Assembly (NCBI GenBank): GCA_004020875.1 | Contig: SAPZ01000008.1 | Coordinates: 62,001 to 126,000, forward strand | From: Mesorhizobium sp. | Lineage (GTDB): Bacteria > Pseudomonadota > Alphaproteobacteria > Rhizobiales > Rhizobiaceae | Direction: 5' to 3' | Length of the DNA stretch: 64,000 bases | Part shown: positions 37,060 through 46,966 of the stretch, one piece after another | Numbering within the stretch: position 1 is the stretch's first letter | Layout: the number at the start of each line of letters is the position of its first letter | Program-made: the position numbers and the translations under genes | Notes under the pieces: model-generated | The model's database searches: none | Seen by the model: only the letters and a program-made list of their open reading frames with translations | Told to the model about the DNA's origin: nothing

Positions 37060-37920
37060 TCAGCCTTGCTGGTGCAGGGGCACAACCTTGTTGCCGGGGT
37101 CGAGCAGGTCGTCCACGGAAAGCGGCTCTTCCTTGAAGATCGTGCCTGCGAGCGCCGGTCGGGCGAGATGGAAACCCTGCAGCAGGTCGGCGCCGCCCTC
37201 GAGCGCGACGCGCAAGTGCTGAGCACTCTCGATGCCCTCGACCAGCACTTTGGCGCCTCGCTCCTGCAGCATGCCCACCAATGGCCGGAAGAAGCGCTCT
37301 GCGGCAGCGTGGCGGCAGAGCGCGCCGAACCAGGCGCCGTCGATCTTCACGATGTCGGGCGCGAGCAGATTGATGCGCGCCTCGGTGGAATGCCCGGTGC
37401 CGAAATCGTCGATGGCGATGCGAATGCCGTCGCGCCGCATTTCGCGCACTAGGCTGGCAAGAACGTGCTCGTCGGCTGCTTGTTCGGTGATCTCGCAGAC
37501 CAACAGGCCCGGCTCCAGCTCGAAATCGCCGAGATGCCTGGCCATGAGCCGGATTTCGGCCAGCGCCCGCCCGAGATGATCGTTGATCATCGGATTGTAG
37601 TTGAAGAACAGCGTCAATCCCTCGGCGCCAATGTTGCGGTAATTGCCGAGATGCAGCATCCGGCACATGGTTTCGACAAACAACCGGTCGGATGCGGGGA
37701 CGCCGTCGAAGAAGATCGAGGGGGCCACGGGCTCGGCGATGCGGCGCGGCTCGATCAACCCCTCGACGGCGACCGCCCTAAGCACCCTATCCTCCGGGGC
37801 GAAAATCGGCTGATAGGCGCTCCACAGCCGGAAATCACCATAGATTCCGAACTGAAGGCCGATCTCGTCGGCGAAGATCGCCCTGGCGACGTTGCGCCGC
37901 CTCTCATGCCTTTCGTTCAT
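37060..37920 (-). CDS. EAL-domain c-di-GMP phosphodiesterase (second of a tandem pair)
   Basis: A 286-residue protein consisting of little more than one EAL domain (about residues 35-265). Visible EAL residues: VAVEGLIEP (ExL), FFNYNP (Asn), VCEITEQAA, AIDDFGTGHS, DIVKIDGAWF (Lys), VEGIES (Glu) and GADLLQGFHLARP (Gln). The catalytic set looks complete, though the usual ExLxR Arg is replaced. It hydrolyses c-di-GMP if active. ATG at 37920 overlaps the stop of the upstream EAL gene (ATGA), so the two are translationally coupled. Confidence 0.88.
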   Translation of the reverse strand: MNERHERRRNVARAIFADEIGLQFGIYGDFRLWSAYQPIFAPEDRVLRAVAVEGLIEPRRIAEPVAPSIFFDGVPASDRLFVETMCRMLHLGNYRNIGAEGLTLFFNYNPMINDHLGRALAEIRLMARHLGDFELEPGLLVCEITEQAADEHVLASLVREMRRDGIRIAIDDFGTGHSTEARINLLAPDIVKIDGAWFGALCRHAAAERFFRPLVGMLQERGAKVLVEGIESAQHLRVALEGGADLLQGFHLARPALAGTIFKEEPLSVDDLLDPGNKVVPLHQQG

Positions 37921-38807
37921 GGCGCGGCCTTGCGCCCGAATACCCTCATCGGCCGTGACCGCGTCGACGGAGCCGTAGGGCTTGCGGCAGCCGAGACCGT
38001 GCGCTCGCCGGCCGGAGGCTGCTGGAAGACGCGAAAGCTGGTGGGAGCAAGTTCGGGCCGCGCAAGCACATAGCCTTGCACCATGGAAGCGCCGGACTTC
38101 TCGGCAAGCTCCAGTTGCCAGCCTTCCTCGAGACCTTCGAAGACAGTGTGGATACCCTGGGTTTCGAAGCCCTTCACCATTGTCGTGAGCAACGCGAAGC
38201 CGGCGCCGGACTCCATCAGATGCGTGATCCACTGCGCATCGAACTTGACGATGTCGGGCTTCAGTTCCTTGATCCGGTGGATGTCGGATTCATCGGCACC
38301 ATAGTCGTCCACCGCGATGCGGAAGCCATTGGCCCTCAGCGCCTCGACAAAATCGTAGAGAGCTTCCTGCGAGGCCGACTTCTGCTCGGTAACCTCGCAA
38401 ACGATGCGGCGCGGATCGATACCGGCTTCGTGCAGCACCAGCCGCATATCGCGCAATGCCTTGTCGGCAATGCTGCGATCGGTGAAGACCGACGGGTCGA
38501 AATTGATGAAGACGGACGCCTCTTGCGGCAGGCAGGCACCGGCGTTCAGAAGATGCAGCGTGCGCGTCAGCGCCTCGATATGCAGCCGGTCGGCCGCCGG
38601 GCAGGTGCCGAAGAACGCTCCTGGCGACTGCGGCTCGCCGTCGCGGAACGGCCGGATCAGCCCCTCGAAGGCGACGACCGAAAGCTTGCCCTCCTTGAAG
38701 GCGAAGATCGGCTGGAACGCGCTCTGCAGCGTATAGATGCCCCAGACACCGGTCGAGGTGCCGTCATCATGACGGATGATGTGGGCAAGCCCGATGCTGC
38801 GCGACAA
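37917..38807 (-). CDS. EAL-domain c-di-GMP phosphodiesterase (first of a tandem pair)
   Basis: A 296-residue EAL-only protein. Motifs: VAFEGLIRP (ExLxR), FINFDPSVF (Asn), VCEVTEQ, AVDDYGADES (DDYG rather than DDFG), DIVKFDAQW (Lys), VFEGLEE (Glu) and MVQGYVLARP (Gln). No sensory or GGDEF domain precedes it, so input must come from a partner or its short N-terminus. It has a Pro/Ser/Arg-rich C-terminal tail of about 30 residues. TTG at 38807 is preferred because CGGAGCGAG lies upstream; an earlier TTG at 38858 is possible. Shares about the same layout as the next gene, suggesting an old duplication. Confidence 0.85.
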   Translation of the reverse strand: MSRSIGLAHIIRHDDGTSTGVWGIYTLQSAFQPIFAFKEGKLSVVAFEGLIRPFRDGEPQSPGAFFGTCPAADRLHIEALTRTLHLLNAGACLPQEASVFINFDPSVFTDRSIADKALRDMRLVLHEAGIDPRRIVCEVTEQKSASQEALYDFVEALRANGFRIAVDDYGADESDIHRIKELKPDIVKFDAQWITHLMESGAGFALLTTMVKGFETQGIHTVFEGLEEGWQLELAEKSGASMVQGYVLARPELAPTSFRVFQQPPAGERTVSAAASPTAPSTRSRPMRVFGRKAAP

Positions 38808-38977
38808 GGTTCTCGCTCCGCGAATGGCGCAATCCCGATCTGCGATCCTGCCAGCCAAGGGTTTACCGGCCGTTGATGAATTTAGCGTTGCCGCTCACGC
38901 AGGCTGACTTTGGTCACGCCTCCTTGACCTCTGGCTCATCGCACAATGCTTGCGCTCCACGCGATGATGCGACATGA

Positions 38978-40228
<1,251 letters not shown>

Positions 40229-40250
40229 TCGACGCAAAGTCGCCAAACGA

Positions 40251-40275
40251 AAAACCCGGCTGCGGCCGGGTTTTT
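40251..40275. terminator. Bidirectional intrinsic terminator
   Basis: AAAACCCGGC (40251-40260) and GCCGGGTTTT (40265-40274) form a 10-bp stem with a TGCG loop, with A- and T-runs on either side. It separates the convergent aatA and cupin genes. Confidence 0.85.
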
Positions 40276-40290
40276 GTCAGGGGGCCTGTC

Positions 40291-40686
40291 TCAGCCGCCA
40301 TATTGCTCCGATGTCACCGCTTCCAGCCAATCCGCATGGACCCCGTCCAGCGCCTCTTGCATGGCGATGTGGGTCATGGCTGTTTTTGTACCGGCGCCAT
40401 GCCAGTGCTTTTCGCCGGGCGCGAAGGATATGACATCCCCTGCCCTGATCGTCTGGATCGGTTCGCCCCAGGTCTGGGCAAGTCCGGCGCCGGCCGTGAC
40501 ATAGAGCGTCTGCCCAAGCGGATGCGTGTGCCAGTAAGTGCGCGCGCCGGGCTCGAAACTGACCAGCGTCGCCCTCAGCCGAGCCGGTGCCTCTTTCTCG
40601 ATAATCGGCGTCTGCAGCACTCGCCCGGTGAAATAGGTCCCCGGCGCAATGATCGTCGGCACGCTGCCGCACGCAATGATCTTCAT
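40291..40686 (-). CDS. Cupin-domain protein
   Basis: A 131-residue single-domain cupin. Motif 1 is FEPGARTYWHTHPLGQTLYV with its metal-ligand His pair and acidic positions; motif 2 is ISFAPGEKHWHGAGTKTAMT with the terminal His. Such small cupins include carbohydrate- or quinol-modifying enzymes and mandelonitrile-lyase-like proteins. The substrate is not deducible. It is convergent with aatA. Confidence 0.85.
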   Translation of the reverse strand: MKIIACGSVPTIIAPGTYFTGRVLQTPIIEKEAPARLRATLVSFEPGARTYWHTHPLGQTLYVTAGAGLAQTWGEPIQTIRAGDVISFAPGEKHWHGAGTKTAMTHIAMQEALDGVHADWLEAVTSEQYGG

Positions 40687-40992
40687 CGTTCAGATCCTCG
40701 AACTCGTTGGTCGGACAAGGGCCGCGCGCGACCACTCATGGAGCAGTCTCCCCCTGTGGAGAGGCCATTGCAACAGCTTTAGAATGTTGCCGAGCGACAG
40801 CTCCGATTGCGTGCTCAGGCACCGGGCGGTTCCTATGTTAGAATGTCTGAATATCGTCATAAATCGTTGCTTTTTAACCATAAAATCGACACCTCGATCC
40901 AGCTGCCAGAAAACAGATCAAGACGATCGCCGCACTCAGCGTTTGTTAACGGCTAAGGTCCTAGCCATGGCGCGTGCTGTGGGGGCGCGGAC

Positions 40993-42522
40993 ATGAGTAT
41001 CTTGGCGACAATCAAGGATCACAGCGGTCGTATCTATCGCGGCATCCAGGCTCTGCTCGTGATGAGCATCGCCGCCGCCGGGCTCGCGGCTTTCGTGCTG
41101 ACGGAGAACGCCTCCCGCGCCGGCGCGCTGACGATGTCGGCGGCATCGACCCTGATGGCGCTTCTGGTCTTGATGTATATGCGCTCGAGCGTCGTCCAGC
41201 GCCTGCAATCGGCGGAGGATGCGGAAGCCGAGAAGCACCGCTTTCTCACCGTCGATGCCATGACCGGCGCCATGACCCGGCGCTATTTCATCGAAGCCCT
41301 GCGCGAGCGGCTGGGCGGTTTGCGCAACCGTCGCCAGGCAAGCCTGCTTCTGATCGACCTCGATCATTTCAAGCAACTCAACGACACGTTCGGCCATCAG
41401 TTCGGCGACCTGGCGCTGGCGCATCTTGTCGGCGAAACGCAGCGCATCTTCGAGGACGGCGTTATCGGCCGGCTTGGCGGCGACGAGTTCGGCGTCATGG
41501 TTCCGCATGGCGACGTCGCCGTCATCAATAAGGACGTGCGCCGGCTGCTCGATGCGATGCGGACCGGCAAAAGACATGAAGGCAAGATCATTCCGCTGTC
41601 GATCTCGGTGGGTGTGGCGCTTGCGCCCCTGCATGCTTCGAACAGCGCTGAGTTGATGCTGCTAGCCGACCTTGCACTTTACGAAAGCAAGGCCGGCGGG
41701 CGCGGGCGCGTCACGGTCTTCGACGAGGAGATGCTGTCGGACAAACGCTATCGCCGGCTGGTGGAACGCGAGCTGCGCGCCGCGATCTATCTCGGCGAAT
41801 TGGAGCTGCATTACCAGCCGATCGTCGATCCCGATGGCTCGGTCGACGCGCTGGAGGGATTGATCCGCTGGCGCCATCCCGTGCGCGGCTTGATCTCGCC
41901 GGCGGAATTCGTCCCGATCGCCGAGCGCTCGACCCTGATCGATATGATCGGCGAATGGGTCTTCAAACGCGCCTGCGCCGATATCGGGCATTTTCCCGGA
42001 CGGCGCATCTCGATCAACGTCTCCGGCGAGCAGCTGAAGCGCGATGAGATCGTGACGATGTGCGACAGGATCCTACGCGAATCCGGCCGGTCCGCCTCGC
42101 AATTTATCATCGAGATCACAGAGACAGTGGCGACGGCCGCGACGCCCGAGGTCCTCAGGCGCCTGGAGGCGCTGCGCGGCCTCGGCTTCCACATCGCGCT
42201 CGACGACTTCGGCACTGGACATTGCGGTTTCAATTATCTGAAGTCGCTGCCCATCGACAGCGTCAAGATCGACCGCTCCTATATCCGCAGCCTCGCCCAT
42301 GACCAGGTGGCGCAAATCTTCGTTTCGGCGCTTGCACAGATCGCCCGCATCCAGGAGATCGCCATCGTCGCGGAGGGCGTCGAGACCGAGCAGGAATTCA
42401 CCCTCGCCCGAACAGCCGGCTGCAGCCGCTTCCAGGGCTATTTCTTCGGCAAGCCGGCGCCACGCGACAAGGCAAGCGCCTTGTGTGTCGCCGGCCGCGA
42501 GCCGCTCGCCCTCACGGCCTGA
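40993..42522 (+). CDS. Membrane GGDEF-EAL protein
   Basis: A 509-residue protein with two transmembrane helices (about residues 17-65), a GGDEF domain (about 75-235) and an EAL domain (about 250-500). GGDEF motif RLGGDEFGV is intact, preceded by LLLIDLDHFKQLNDTFGHQF. No RxxD inhibitory site is obvious. EAL motif LEGLIRW is intact, with ITETVATAATPEVLRRLEAL, IALDDFGTGH, KIDRSYI, VAEGVET and FQGYFFGKP. Both activities may be functional, giving a bifunctional c-di-GMP turnover enzyme. No sensory domain is seen beyond the membrane segment. Confidence 0.9.
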   Translation: MSILATIKDHSGRIYRGIQALLVMSIAAAGLAAFVLTENASRAGALTMSAASTLMALLVLMYMRSSVVQRLQSAEDAEAEKHRFLTVDAMTGAMTRRYFIEALRERLGGLRNRRQASLLLIDLDHFKQLNDTFGHQFGDLALAHLVGETQRIFEDGVIGRLGGDEFGVMVPHGDVAVINKDVRRLLDAMRTGKRHEGKIIPLSISVGVALAPLHASNSAELMLLADLALYESKAGGRGRVTVFDEEMLSDKRYRRLVERELRAAIYLGELELHYQPIVDPDGSVDALEGLIRWRHPVRGLISPAEFVPIAERSTLIDMIGEWVFKRACADIGHFPGRRISINVSGEQLKRDEIVTMCDRILRESGRSASQFIIEITETVATAATPEVLRRLEALRGLGFHIALDDFGTGHCGFNYLKSLPIDSVKIDRSYIRSLAHDQVAQIFVSALAQIARIQEIAIVAEGVETEQEFTLARTAGCSRFQGYFFGKPAPRDKASALCVAGREPLALTA

Positions 42523-42650
42523 CAAACCCAAGCCGGCGAACATCCTATTTCTCTTGCCCTCCCGGCGAACCCGTGTGACGATGGCTTTGGGAAGGGGTGG
42601 ATAAACCCCGCTCGCGACGGCCGAACAGGCCGGCCGCCGCTCTGCATAGG

Positions 42651-42695
42651 GTGCGATCGGACGCAAAACCGGTTTCCACTTTTGCTGATCGCTCT
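42651..42695. repeat. Rhizobial palindromic repeat (copy 3, diverged and inverted)
   Basis: A 45-base element with ends GCGATC and GATCGC and the core AAAACCGGTTTCCACTTTTG, read in reverse relative to the copies at 13148 and 15197. It lies just before the type-2 EF-G gene. Confidence 0.65.
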
Positions 42696-42724
42696 CTTGG
42701 GAAACGCCTGAGTGGAGGTCAGCC

Positions 42725-44773
42725 ATGGGTACTCGCGCCGGAGGACGACGCACGGGACCGAAATGCATCGCCATAGTCGGTCCCTTTGCAAGCGGTAAGA
42801 CGACACTTCTCGAAGCAATCCTCGCCCGCACGGGCGCCATTCCCCGCCAGAACCCCGTTTCATCGGGCAACACCGTCTCCGATCATTCGCCCGAAGCCCG
42901 CGCCCACGCCATGAGCGTCGAGGCGACCTTCGCCACCACCGATTTCATGGGCGAGCAGATCACCTTCGTCGATTGCCCCGGCTCCATCGAATTTGCCTTC
43001 GAGGCCGAGCCCGTGCTTGCCGCTTGCGACCTTGCGGTCGTCGTCGCCGAGGCCGACGAGAAGAAGATCCCGGCGCTGCAGCTCATCATGCGCAAGCTCG
43101 ACGATCTCGCCATTCCTCGCATCCTGTTCCTGAACAAGATCGACAAGGCGATTGCGGGCGTCCGCGAGACGCTGAAGATGCTGCAGCCAGCAAGTTCTGT
43201 ACCGCTGCTCTTACGCCAGATTCCGGTGCGCAAGGATGGCATCGTCATCGGCTCGATCGATCTGGCGCTGGAACGCGCCTACATCTATCGCGAATACGCC
43301 GAAAGCCAGGTCGCCGAGATCCCGAACGACGACAAGGCGCGCGAGCTGGAAGCGCGTTTCTCCATGCTGGAGACACTTGCCGATCACGACGATCACCTGA
43401 TGGAGCAATTGCTGGAGGAGATCGAGCCGCCGAAGGACGCGATCTTCGACGATCTCTCGGCTGACCTGCGCGCCGGCGCGGTAACGCCGGTGCTGATCGG
43501 CACGGCTGAGAAGGGCAATGGCGTGCTGCGTCTGTTGAAAGCCATTCGGCATGACGCGCCGGATGTCGAGGCGACGAGGAAGCGCCTTGGCGCGCCGGAA
43601 GACCAGACGGTGGTGCAGGTGATGAAGACCATCCACACCGCGCATGGCGGCAAGCTTTCGGTGTCGCGCGTGCTTTCAGGCCAGTTGGCCGACGCGGCCG
43701 AGCTTTTCCTTTCCAACGGCGACGCGACGAAGGTATCCGGCATCTATAGGATGCTTGGCAAGGAGCAGATCAAGCAGACATCCGCCAAGGCGGGCGACAC
43801 CGTCGCGCTCGGCAAGCTCGACAACGTCAAGACCGGCCAGACGCTGAGTTCGGCCAAGGGCGGTGTCCGGCCATTGGTAACTTTGGAGCCGTCACAGCCC
43901 GTCTTTGCCTTCGCGCTTCGCCCTAAGGAGCGCAAGGACGAGGTCAAGATGTCGGCGGCGATCCAGCGGCTGGCCGAGGAGGACCCATCACTCAGCCTGC
44001 GCCACAACCAGGACTCTGCCGAAACCGTCCTGTCGGGCCACGGCGAGATGCATCTGCGCGTGGTGCGCGAGCGCCTCGAGGGCAAGAACCAGATTCCGAT
44101 CGAGGGCCACGCCCCTGCAGTGCCCTACCGCGAGACGATCCGCAAATCGGCACAGCAGCGCGGCCGCCACAAGAAGCAGTCCGGCGGCCACGGCCAGTTC
44201 GGCGACGTGGTGATCGAGATCAAGCCGCTGCCGCGCGGCTCCGGCTTCCAGTTCTCCGACACCATCACCGGCGGCGTGGTGCCGAAGACTTACATCCAGT
44301 CGGTCGAGACCGGCATCCGCGACTATCTGAAGACCGGCCCGCTCGGCTTTCCGGTCGTCGATGTCGCCGTCAACCTGTCGGACGGCTCCTACCATGCGGT
44401 CGACTCCTCCGACATGGCCTTCCAGATGGCGGCCAAGCTCGCGATGAAGGAAGGCATGGCTGCCTGTTCGCCGGTCCTGTTGGAGCCGATCATGAAGGTC
44501 GAGATCGTCACGCCTTCCGACGCGACCTCGAAGATCATAGCCCTGATCCCGCAGCGGCGTGGGCAGATCCTCGGTTATGACGCACGGCCAGACTGGCCAG
44601 GCTGGGACGTCGTCGAGGCGACCATGCCGCAGGCCGAAATCGGTGACCTGATCATCGAGCTGCGCTCGGCGACCGCCGGCGTCGCCAGCTACAAGGCTAT
44701 CTTCGACCACATGGCCGAGCTCACCGGCCGCCTTGCCGACGAGGCGATGAACGCCAACGGCAAAGCCGCCTGA
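42725..44773 (+). CDS. Elongation factor G homologue, type 2 (EF-G2-like)
   Basis: A 682-residue EF-G-like GTPase with domains I-V. G1: VGPFASGKTTLLEAI. Switch I is degenerate (NTVSDHSPEARAHAMSVEAT rather than the RGITI form). G3 reads FVDCPGSIEF, not DxPGH, so the catalytic His is absent. G4 NKIDK is intact. The domain IV end (LIPQRRGQILGYDARPDWPG) is EF-G-like. These replacements match the EF-G2 group (for example Thermus EF-G-2), whose role is uncertain and not the main translocase. GGAGG precedes the ATG. A terminator follows. Confidence 0.88.
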   Translation: MGTRAGGRRTGPKCIAIVGPFASGKTTLLEAILARTGAIPRQNPVSSGNTVSDHSPEARAHAMSVEATFATTDFMGEQITFVDCPGSIEFAFEAEPVLAACDLAVVVAEADEKKIPALQLIMRKLDDLAIPRILFLNKIDKAIAGVRETLKMLQPASSVPLLLRQIPVRKDGIVIGSIDLALERAYIYREYAESQVAEIPNDDKARELEARFSMLETLADHDDHLMEQLLEEIEPPKDAIFDDLSADLRAGAVTPVLIGTAEKGNGVLRLLKAIRHDAPDVEATRKRLGAPEDQTVVQVMKTIHTAHGGKLSVSRVLSGQLADAAELFLSNGDATKVSGIYRMLGKEQIKQTSAKAGDTVALGKLDNVKTGQTLSSAKGGVRPLVTLEPSQPVFAFALRPKERKDEVKMSAAIQRLAEEDPSLSLRHNQDSAETVLSGHGEMHLRVVRERLEGKNQIPIEGHAPAVPYRETIRKSAQQRGRHKKQSGGHGQFGDVVIEIKPLPRGSGFQFSDTITGGVVPKTYIQSVETGIRDYLKTGPLGFPVVDVAVNLSDGSYHAVDSSDMAFQMAAKLAMKEGMAACSPVLLEPIMKVEIVTPSDATSKIIALIPQRRGQILGYDARPDWPGWDVVEATMPQAEIGDLIIELRSATAGVASYKAIFDHMAELTGRLADEAMNANGKAA

Positions 44774-44830
44774 ACAGGTCGGCGCGGCTGACAGGCTATC
44801 TGGCCTGACGGGTTGTCTGCTGATGATGTG

Positions 44831-44864
44831 AAAACGGCGCCCGGTTCAACCGGACGCCGTTTTT
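44831..44864 (+). terminator. Intrinsic terminator after the EF-G2-like gene
   Basis: A stem of AAAACGGCG and CGCCGTTTT, with inner CCGG pairs and a T-run, lies 58 bases after the stop. Confidence 0.85.
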
Positions 44865-45106
44865 ATTGCGGACCGTTTTCCTGGGAGGCAACGGCTGGTC
44901 CGCCGCATCCGGACAAATGGTTCGGACGCGGTAGCTGCCTGAGCCCGGCCATTTCGAGTGATGCCCCCATCTCTCGAACCGACCAACCGCGTCCTATGCT
45001 CTAGATAAACCATAGACTCCGTCTGCGACATGTTACCCGATGTTACATGTCACTGTTACGTGACGGATTCGGTCGTGTTTTTGCCGGCTCGAAGGAATGC
45101 GGGCAA

Positions 45107-45135
45107 CAAAAAAGCCGGATCAATAAAGATCCGGC
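45107..45135 (-). terminator. Terminator of the candidate sRNA
   Basis: AGCCGGATC (45112-45120 on the plus strand) pairs with GATCCGGCT (45127-45135); reading leftwards it ends in six U (45112-45107). There is no minus-strand protein gene upstream, which is what points to a small RNA. Confidence 0.8.
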
Positions 45136-45221
45136 TGAGTTTGATTGGAAGTGCCGATTAAGGCTAACCTCCAGAGGGGAACACTCGAGGGCGCTAATGG
45201 GAGGAGAACGCGCCCTGGAGA
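45107..45221 (-). ncRNA. Candidate trans-acting sRNA with anti-Shine-Dalgarno loop
   Basis: Read leftwards. Promoter: CTTGTTT (45258-45252) and CATATAT (45234-45228) with a 17-base spacer, like the rhizobial CTTAGAC-n17-CTATAT sRNA promoter. Predicted start is about 45221. The 5' hairpin has GGGCGC/GCGCCC arms and exposes CTCCTCCC in its loop (plus-strand complement GGGAGGAG at 45198-45205). A further CTCCAG/CTGGAG pairing encloses it. It ends in a strong terminator: AGCCGGATC/GATCCGGCT (45135-45112, loop TTTATT) and a U-run at 45112-45107. Length of about 115 bases and the CUCCUCCC loop resemble the alpha-r14 (NfeR1) or cuckoo/CcsR class. No protein is encoded. Confidence 0.7.
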
Positions 45222-45481
45222 TGCCACTATATATGTGCTCATCATGCTCAAGAAACAAGCATCTATTTTGCAACACACGCATGCAAAAAGACGCAGGCTG
45301 TGGTCCAACCTATTCCAGGAAGCCATAGGACCAGCAAAATAGGGGCGATTCCACCGTATTTTCGGATCAAAAGCGATTGCTGGAATGCAAAATGCGGTCA
45401 ATTTTGCTCTGAACTTTGTAAACCAGCGAAATGATGCCGACTTCGGCAGGCCAAGTTTATTTTTGCGGCACAGGTGCGCGG

Positions 45482-45982
45482 ATGCGTAGTTTTTCAGCAA
45501 TCGTCGGTAGCGCGCTGTTTCTGGTCGTCGCGCCGGGCGTCGTGGCCGGGCTGGTGCCGTGGCTGCTGACCGACGACTACCACACGCCACTGTCGGTAGT
45601 GCCGGGCTTCGTGGCTGCCGGCTCGATCCTGGTGGTCGTGGCGACCGCGATCCTGCTTCATGCCTTCGCCCGCTTCGCGCTTGAAGGTCTCGGCACGCCA
45701 GCGCCGGTGGCGCCTACCGAGAAGCTGGTGGTCGGCGGCATCTACCGCCATGTCCGCAACCCGATGTACGTGGCCGTGCTGGCGATCATCCTTGGCCAGG
45801 TTCTCATCTTTTCGAGCTGGCCGGTCCTGGTCTACGGCCTTATCGCCGCGGCAGCGATGATCTCCTTCGTCAAGTTCTACGAAGAGCCGACGCTCGCTCA
45901 ACGCTATGGCCAAGAGTACGAGGTCTACCGCCACGCTGTACCCGGCTGGCTGCCCCGCTTCACACCCTGGCACGGGCAGTAG
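45482..45982 (+). CDS. Isoprenylcysteine carboxyl methyltransferase-like membrane protein
   Basis: A 166-residue membrane protein with four to five hydrophobic helices. The SAM-binding signature is GIYRHVRNPMYVAVLAIILG (RHxRNPxY) near residue 90, followed by FYEEPTLAQRYGQEYEVYRH and a short tail. This matches the ICMT/PEMT-like family in bacteria, which methylates lipid or small-molecule acceptors of unknown identity. ATG at 45482 is chosen over 45431 to give a natural membrane start. It converges with lsrB. Confidence 0.82.
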   Translation: MRSFSAIVGSALFLVVAPGVVAGLVPWLLTDDYHTPLSVVPGFVAAGSILVVVATAILLHAFARFALEGLGTPAPVAPTEKLVVGGIYRHVRNPMYVAVLAIILGQVLIFSSWPVLVYGLIAAAAMISFVKFYEEPTLAQRYGQEYEVYRHAVPGWLPRFTPWHGQ

Positions 45983-45997
45983 TCTCCGCCGGCCTTT

Positions 45998-46894
45998 TCA
46001 ATAAGACCAGCTGCGTGCCTTCGCGATGATGAAGTCGCGAAAAACGTGCAGCTTCGCCTGGTTCTTCATCGCGTCAGGATAGGCGAAATAGGTGTCGAAG
46101 GACGGGACCTCGGTCTCGGGCAACAGCTGGACGAGGTTCGTGTCCTTGTTGATCACATAATCGGGCAGCATGGCGATGCCCGCGCCGCCCTGCACCGCCC
46201 GCTTGATCGACAGGATGTCGTTGATCTGCAGCGTCGGCACGCGCTGCGCGCCTTCGAAATCGCCCACCGTCTCAAGCCAGTTCAACTCCGACAGATGCGA
46301 AGGCACCGGCACGCCGAAAGTTACGATGCGGTGGTTCCTGAGCTCGGCGATCGAGGCCGGCCTGCCGAACTTGGCGATGTAGGACGGCGCCGCGTAGAGG
46401 TGGAAATGCACCGTGAAAAGGCGCCGCTGGATAAGGTCGGGTTGCTGTGGCTGGCGCAGCCGGATCGCGCAATCGGCCTGGCGCATGGTGAGGTCTAGTT
46501 CCTCATTGGCCAGGATCAGTTGCAGGCTGATCTCGGGATAGAGCTCGATGAATTCCTGGACGCGCTCGGTGAGCCAGCCGGCGCCCAGCCCCACCGTGGT
46601 CGTCACACGGAGCACGCCCGACGGTCGGTCCTTGGTCTCGGTCAGCCTGGTCTTGATGGTTTCCAGCTTCATCAGCACGTCATGCGCCGTGCGGAACAGC
46701 ATCTCGCCCTGCTCGGTCAGCACCAGGCCGCGTGCATGACGATGGAACAGCGCGACGCCGACATCATGCTCCAGCGCGCTGACCTGCCGTGAAATGGCTG
46801 ACTGCGACAAATGCAGCGTCTCGGCGGCATGGGTGAACGACCCAGCCTCCGCCGCTGCGTGAAATACGCGTAATTTATCCCAGTCCAGCGCCAT
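45998..46894 (-). CDS. lsrB: LysR-family regulator LsrB/VtlR type
   Basis: A 298-residue LysR protein whose start ALDWDKLRVFHAAAEAGSFT matches the rhizobial LsrB / Brucella VtlR family. The HTH is AAETLHLSQSAISRQVSALE (about residues 22-42); the rest is the periplasmic-binding-like effector domain. In Sinorhizobium LsrB affects symbiosis, LPS and redox genes, and in Brucella VtlR controls small-RNA and small-protein genes. The neighbouring trxB and lrp are the usual context in rhizobia. Cysteines are few (a single DCAIRLRQ Cys is visible), so redox sensing needs checking. Confidence 0.85.
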   Translation of the reverse strand: MALDWDKLRVFHAAAEAGSFTHAAETLHLSQSAISRQVSALEHDVGVALFHRHARGLVLTEQGEMLFRTAHDVLMKLETIKTRLTETKDRPSGVLRVTTTVGLGAGWLTERVQEFIELYPEISLQLILANEELDLTMRQADCAIRLRQPQQPDLIQRRLFTVHFHLYAAPSYIAKFGRPASIAELRNHRIVTFGVPVPSHLSELNWLETVGDFEGAQRVPTLQINDILSIKRAVQGGAGIAMLPDYVINKDTNLVQLLPETEVPSFDTYFAYPDAMKNQAKLHVFRDFIIAKARSWSY

Positions 46895-46966
46895 GATTCC
46901 CCTCGCGTTGCGTTTGGCGTCTGAATGAAAAATCAGGCTTTTAAACGGCTTTTTTCAGCCGATTTG

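Noticed and set aside
46946..46961. CGGCT/AGCCG hairpin just after trxB
   Set aside because: Short stem with a weak U-run; not called as a terminator.
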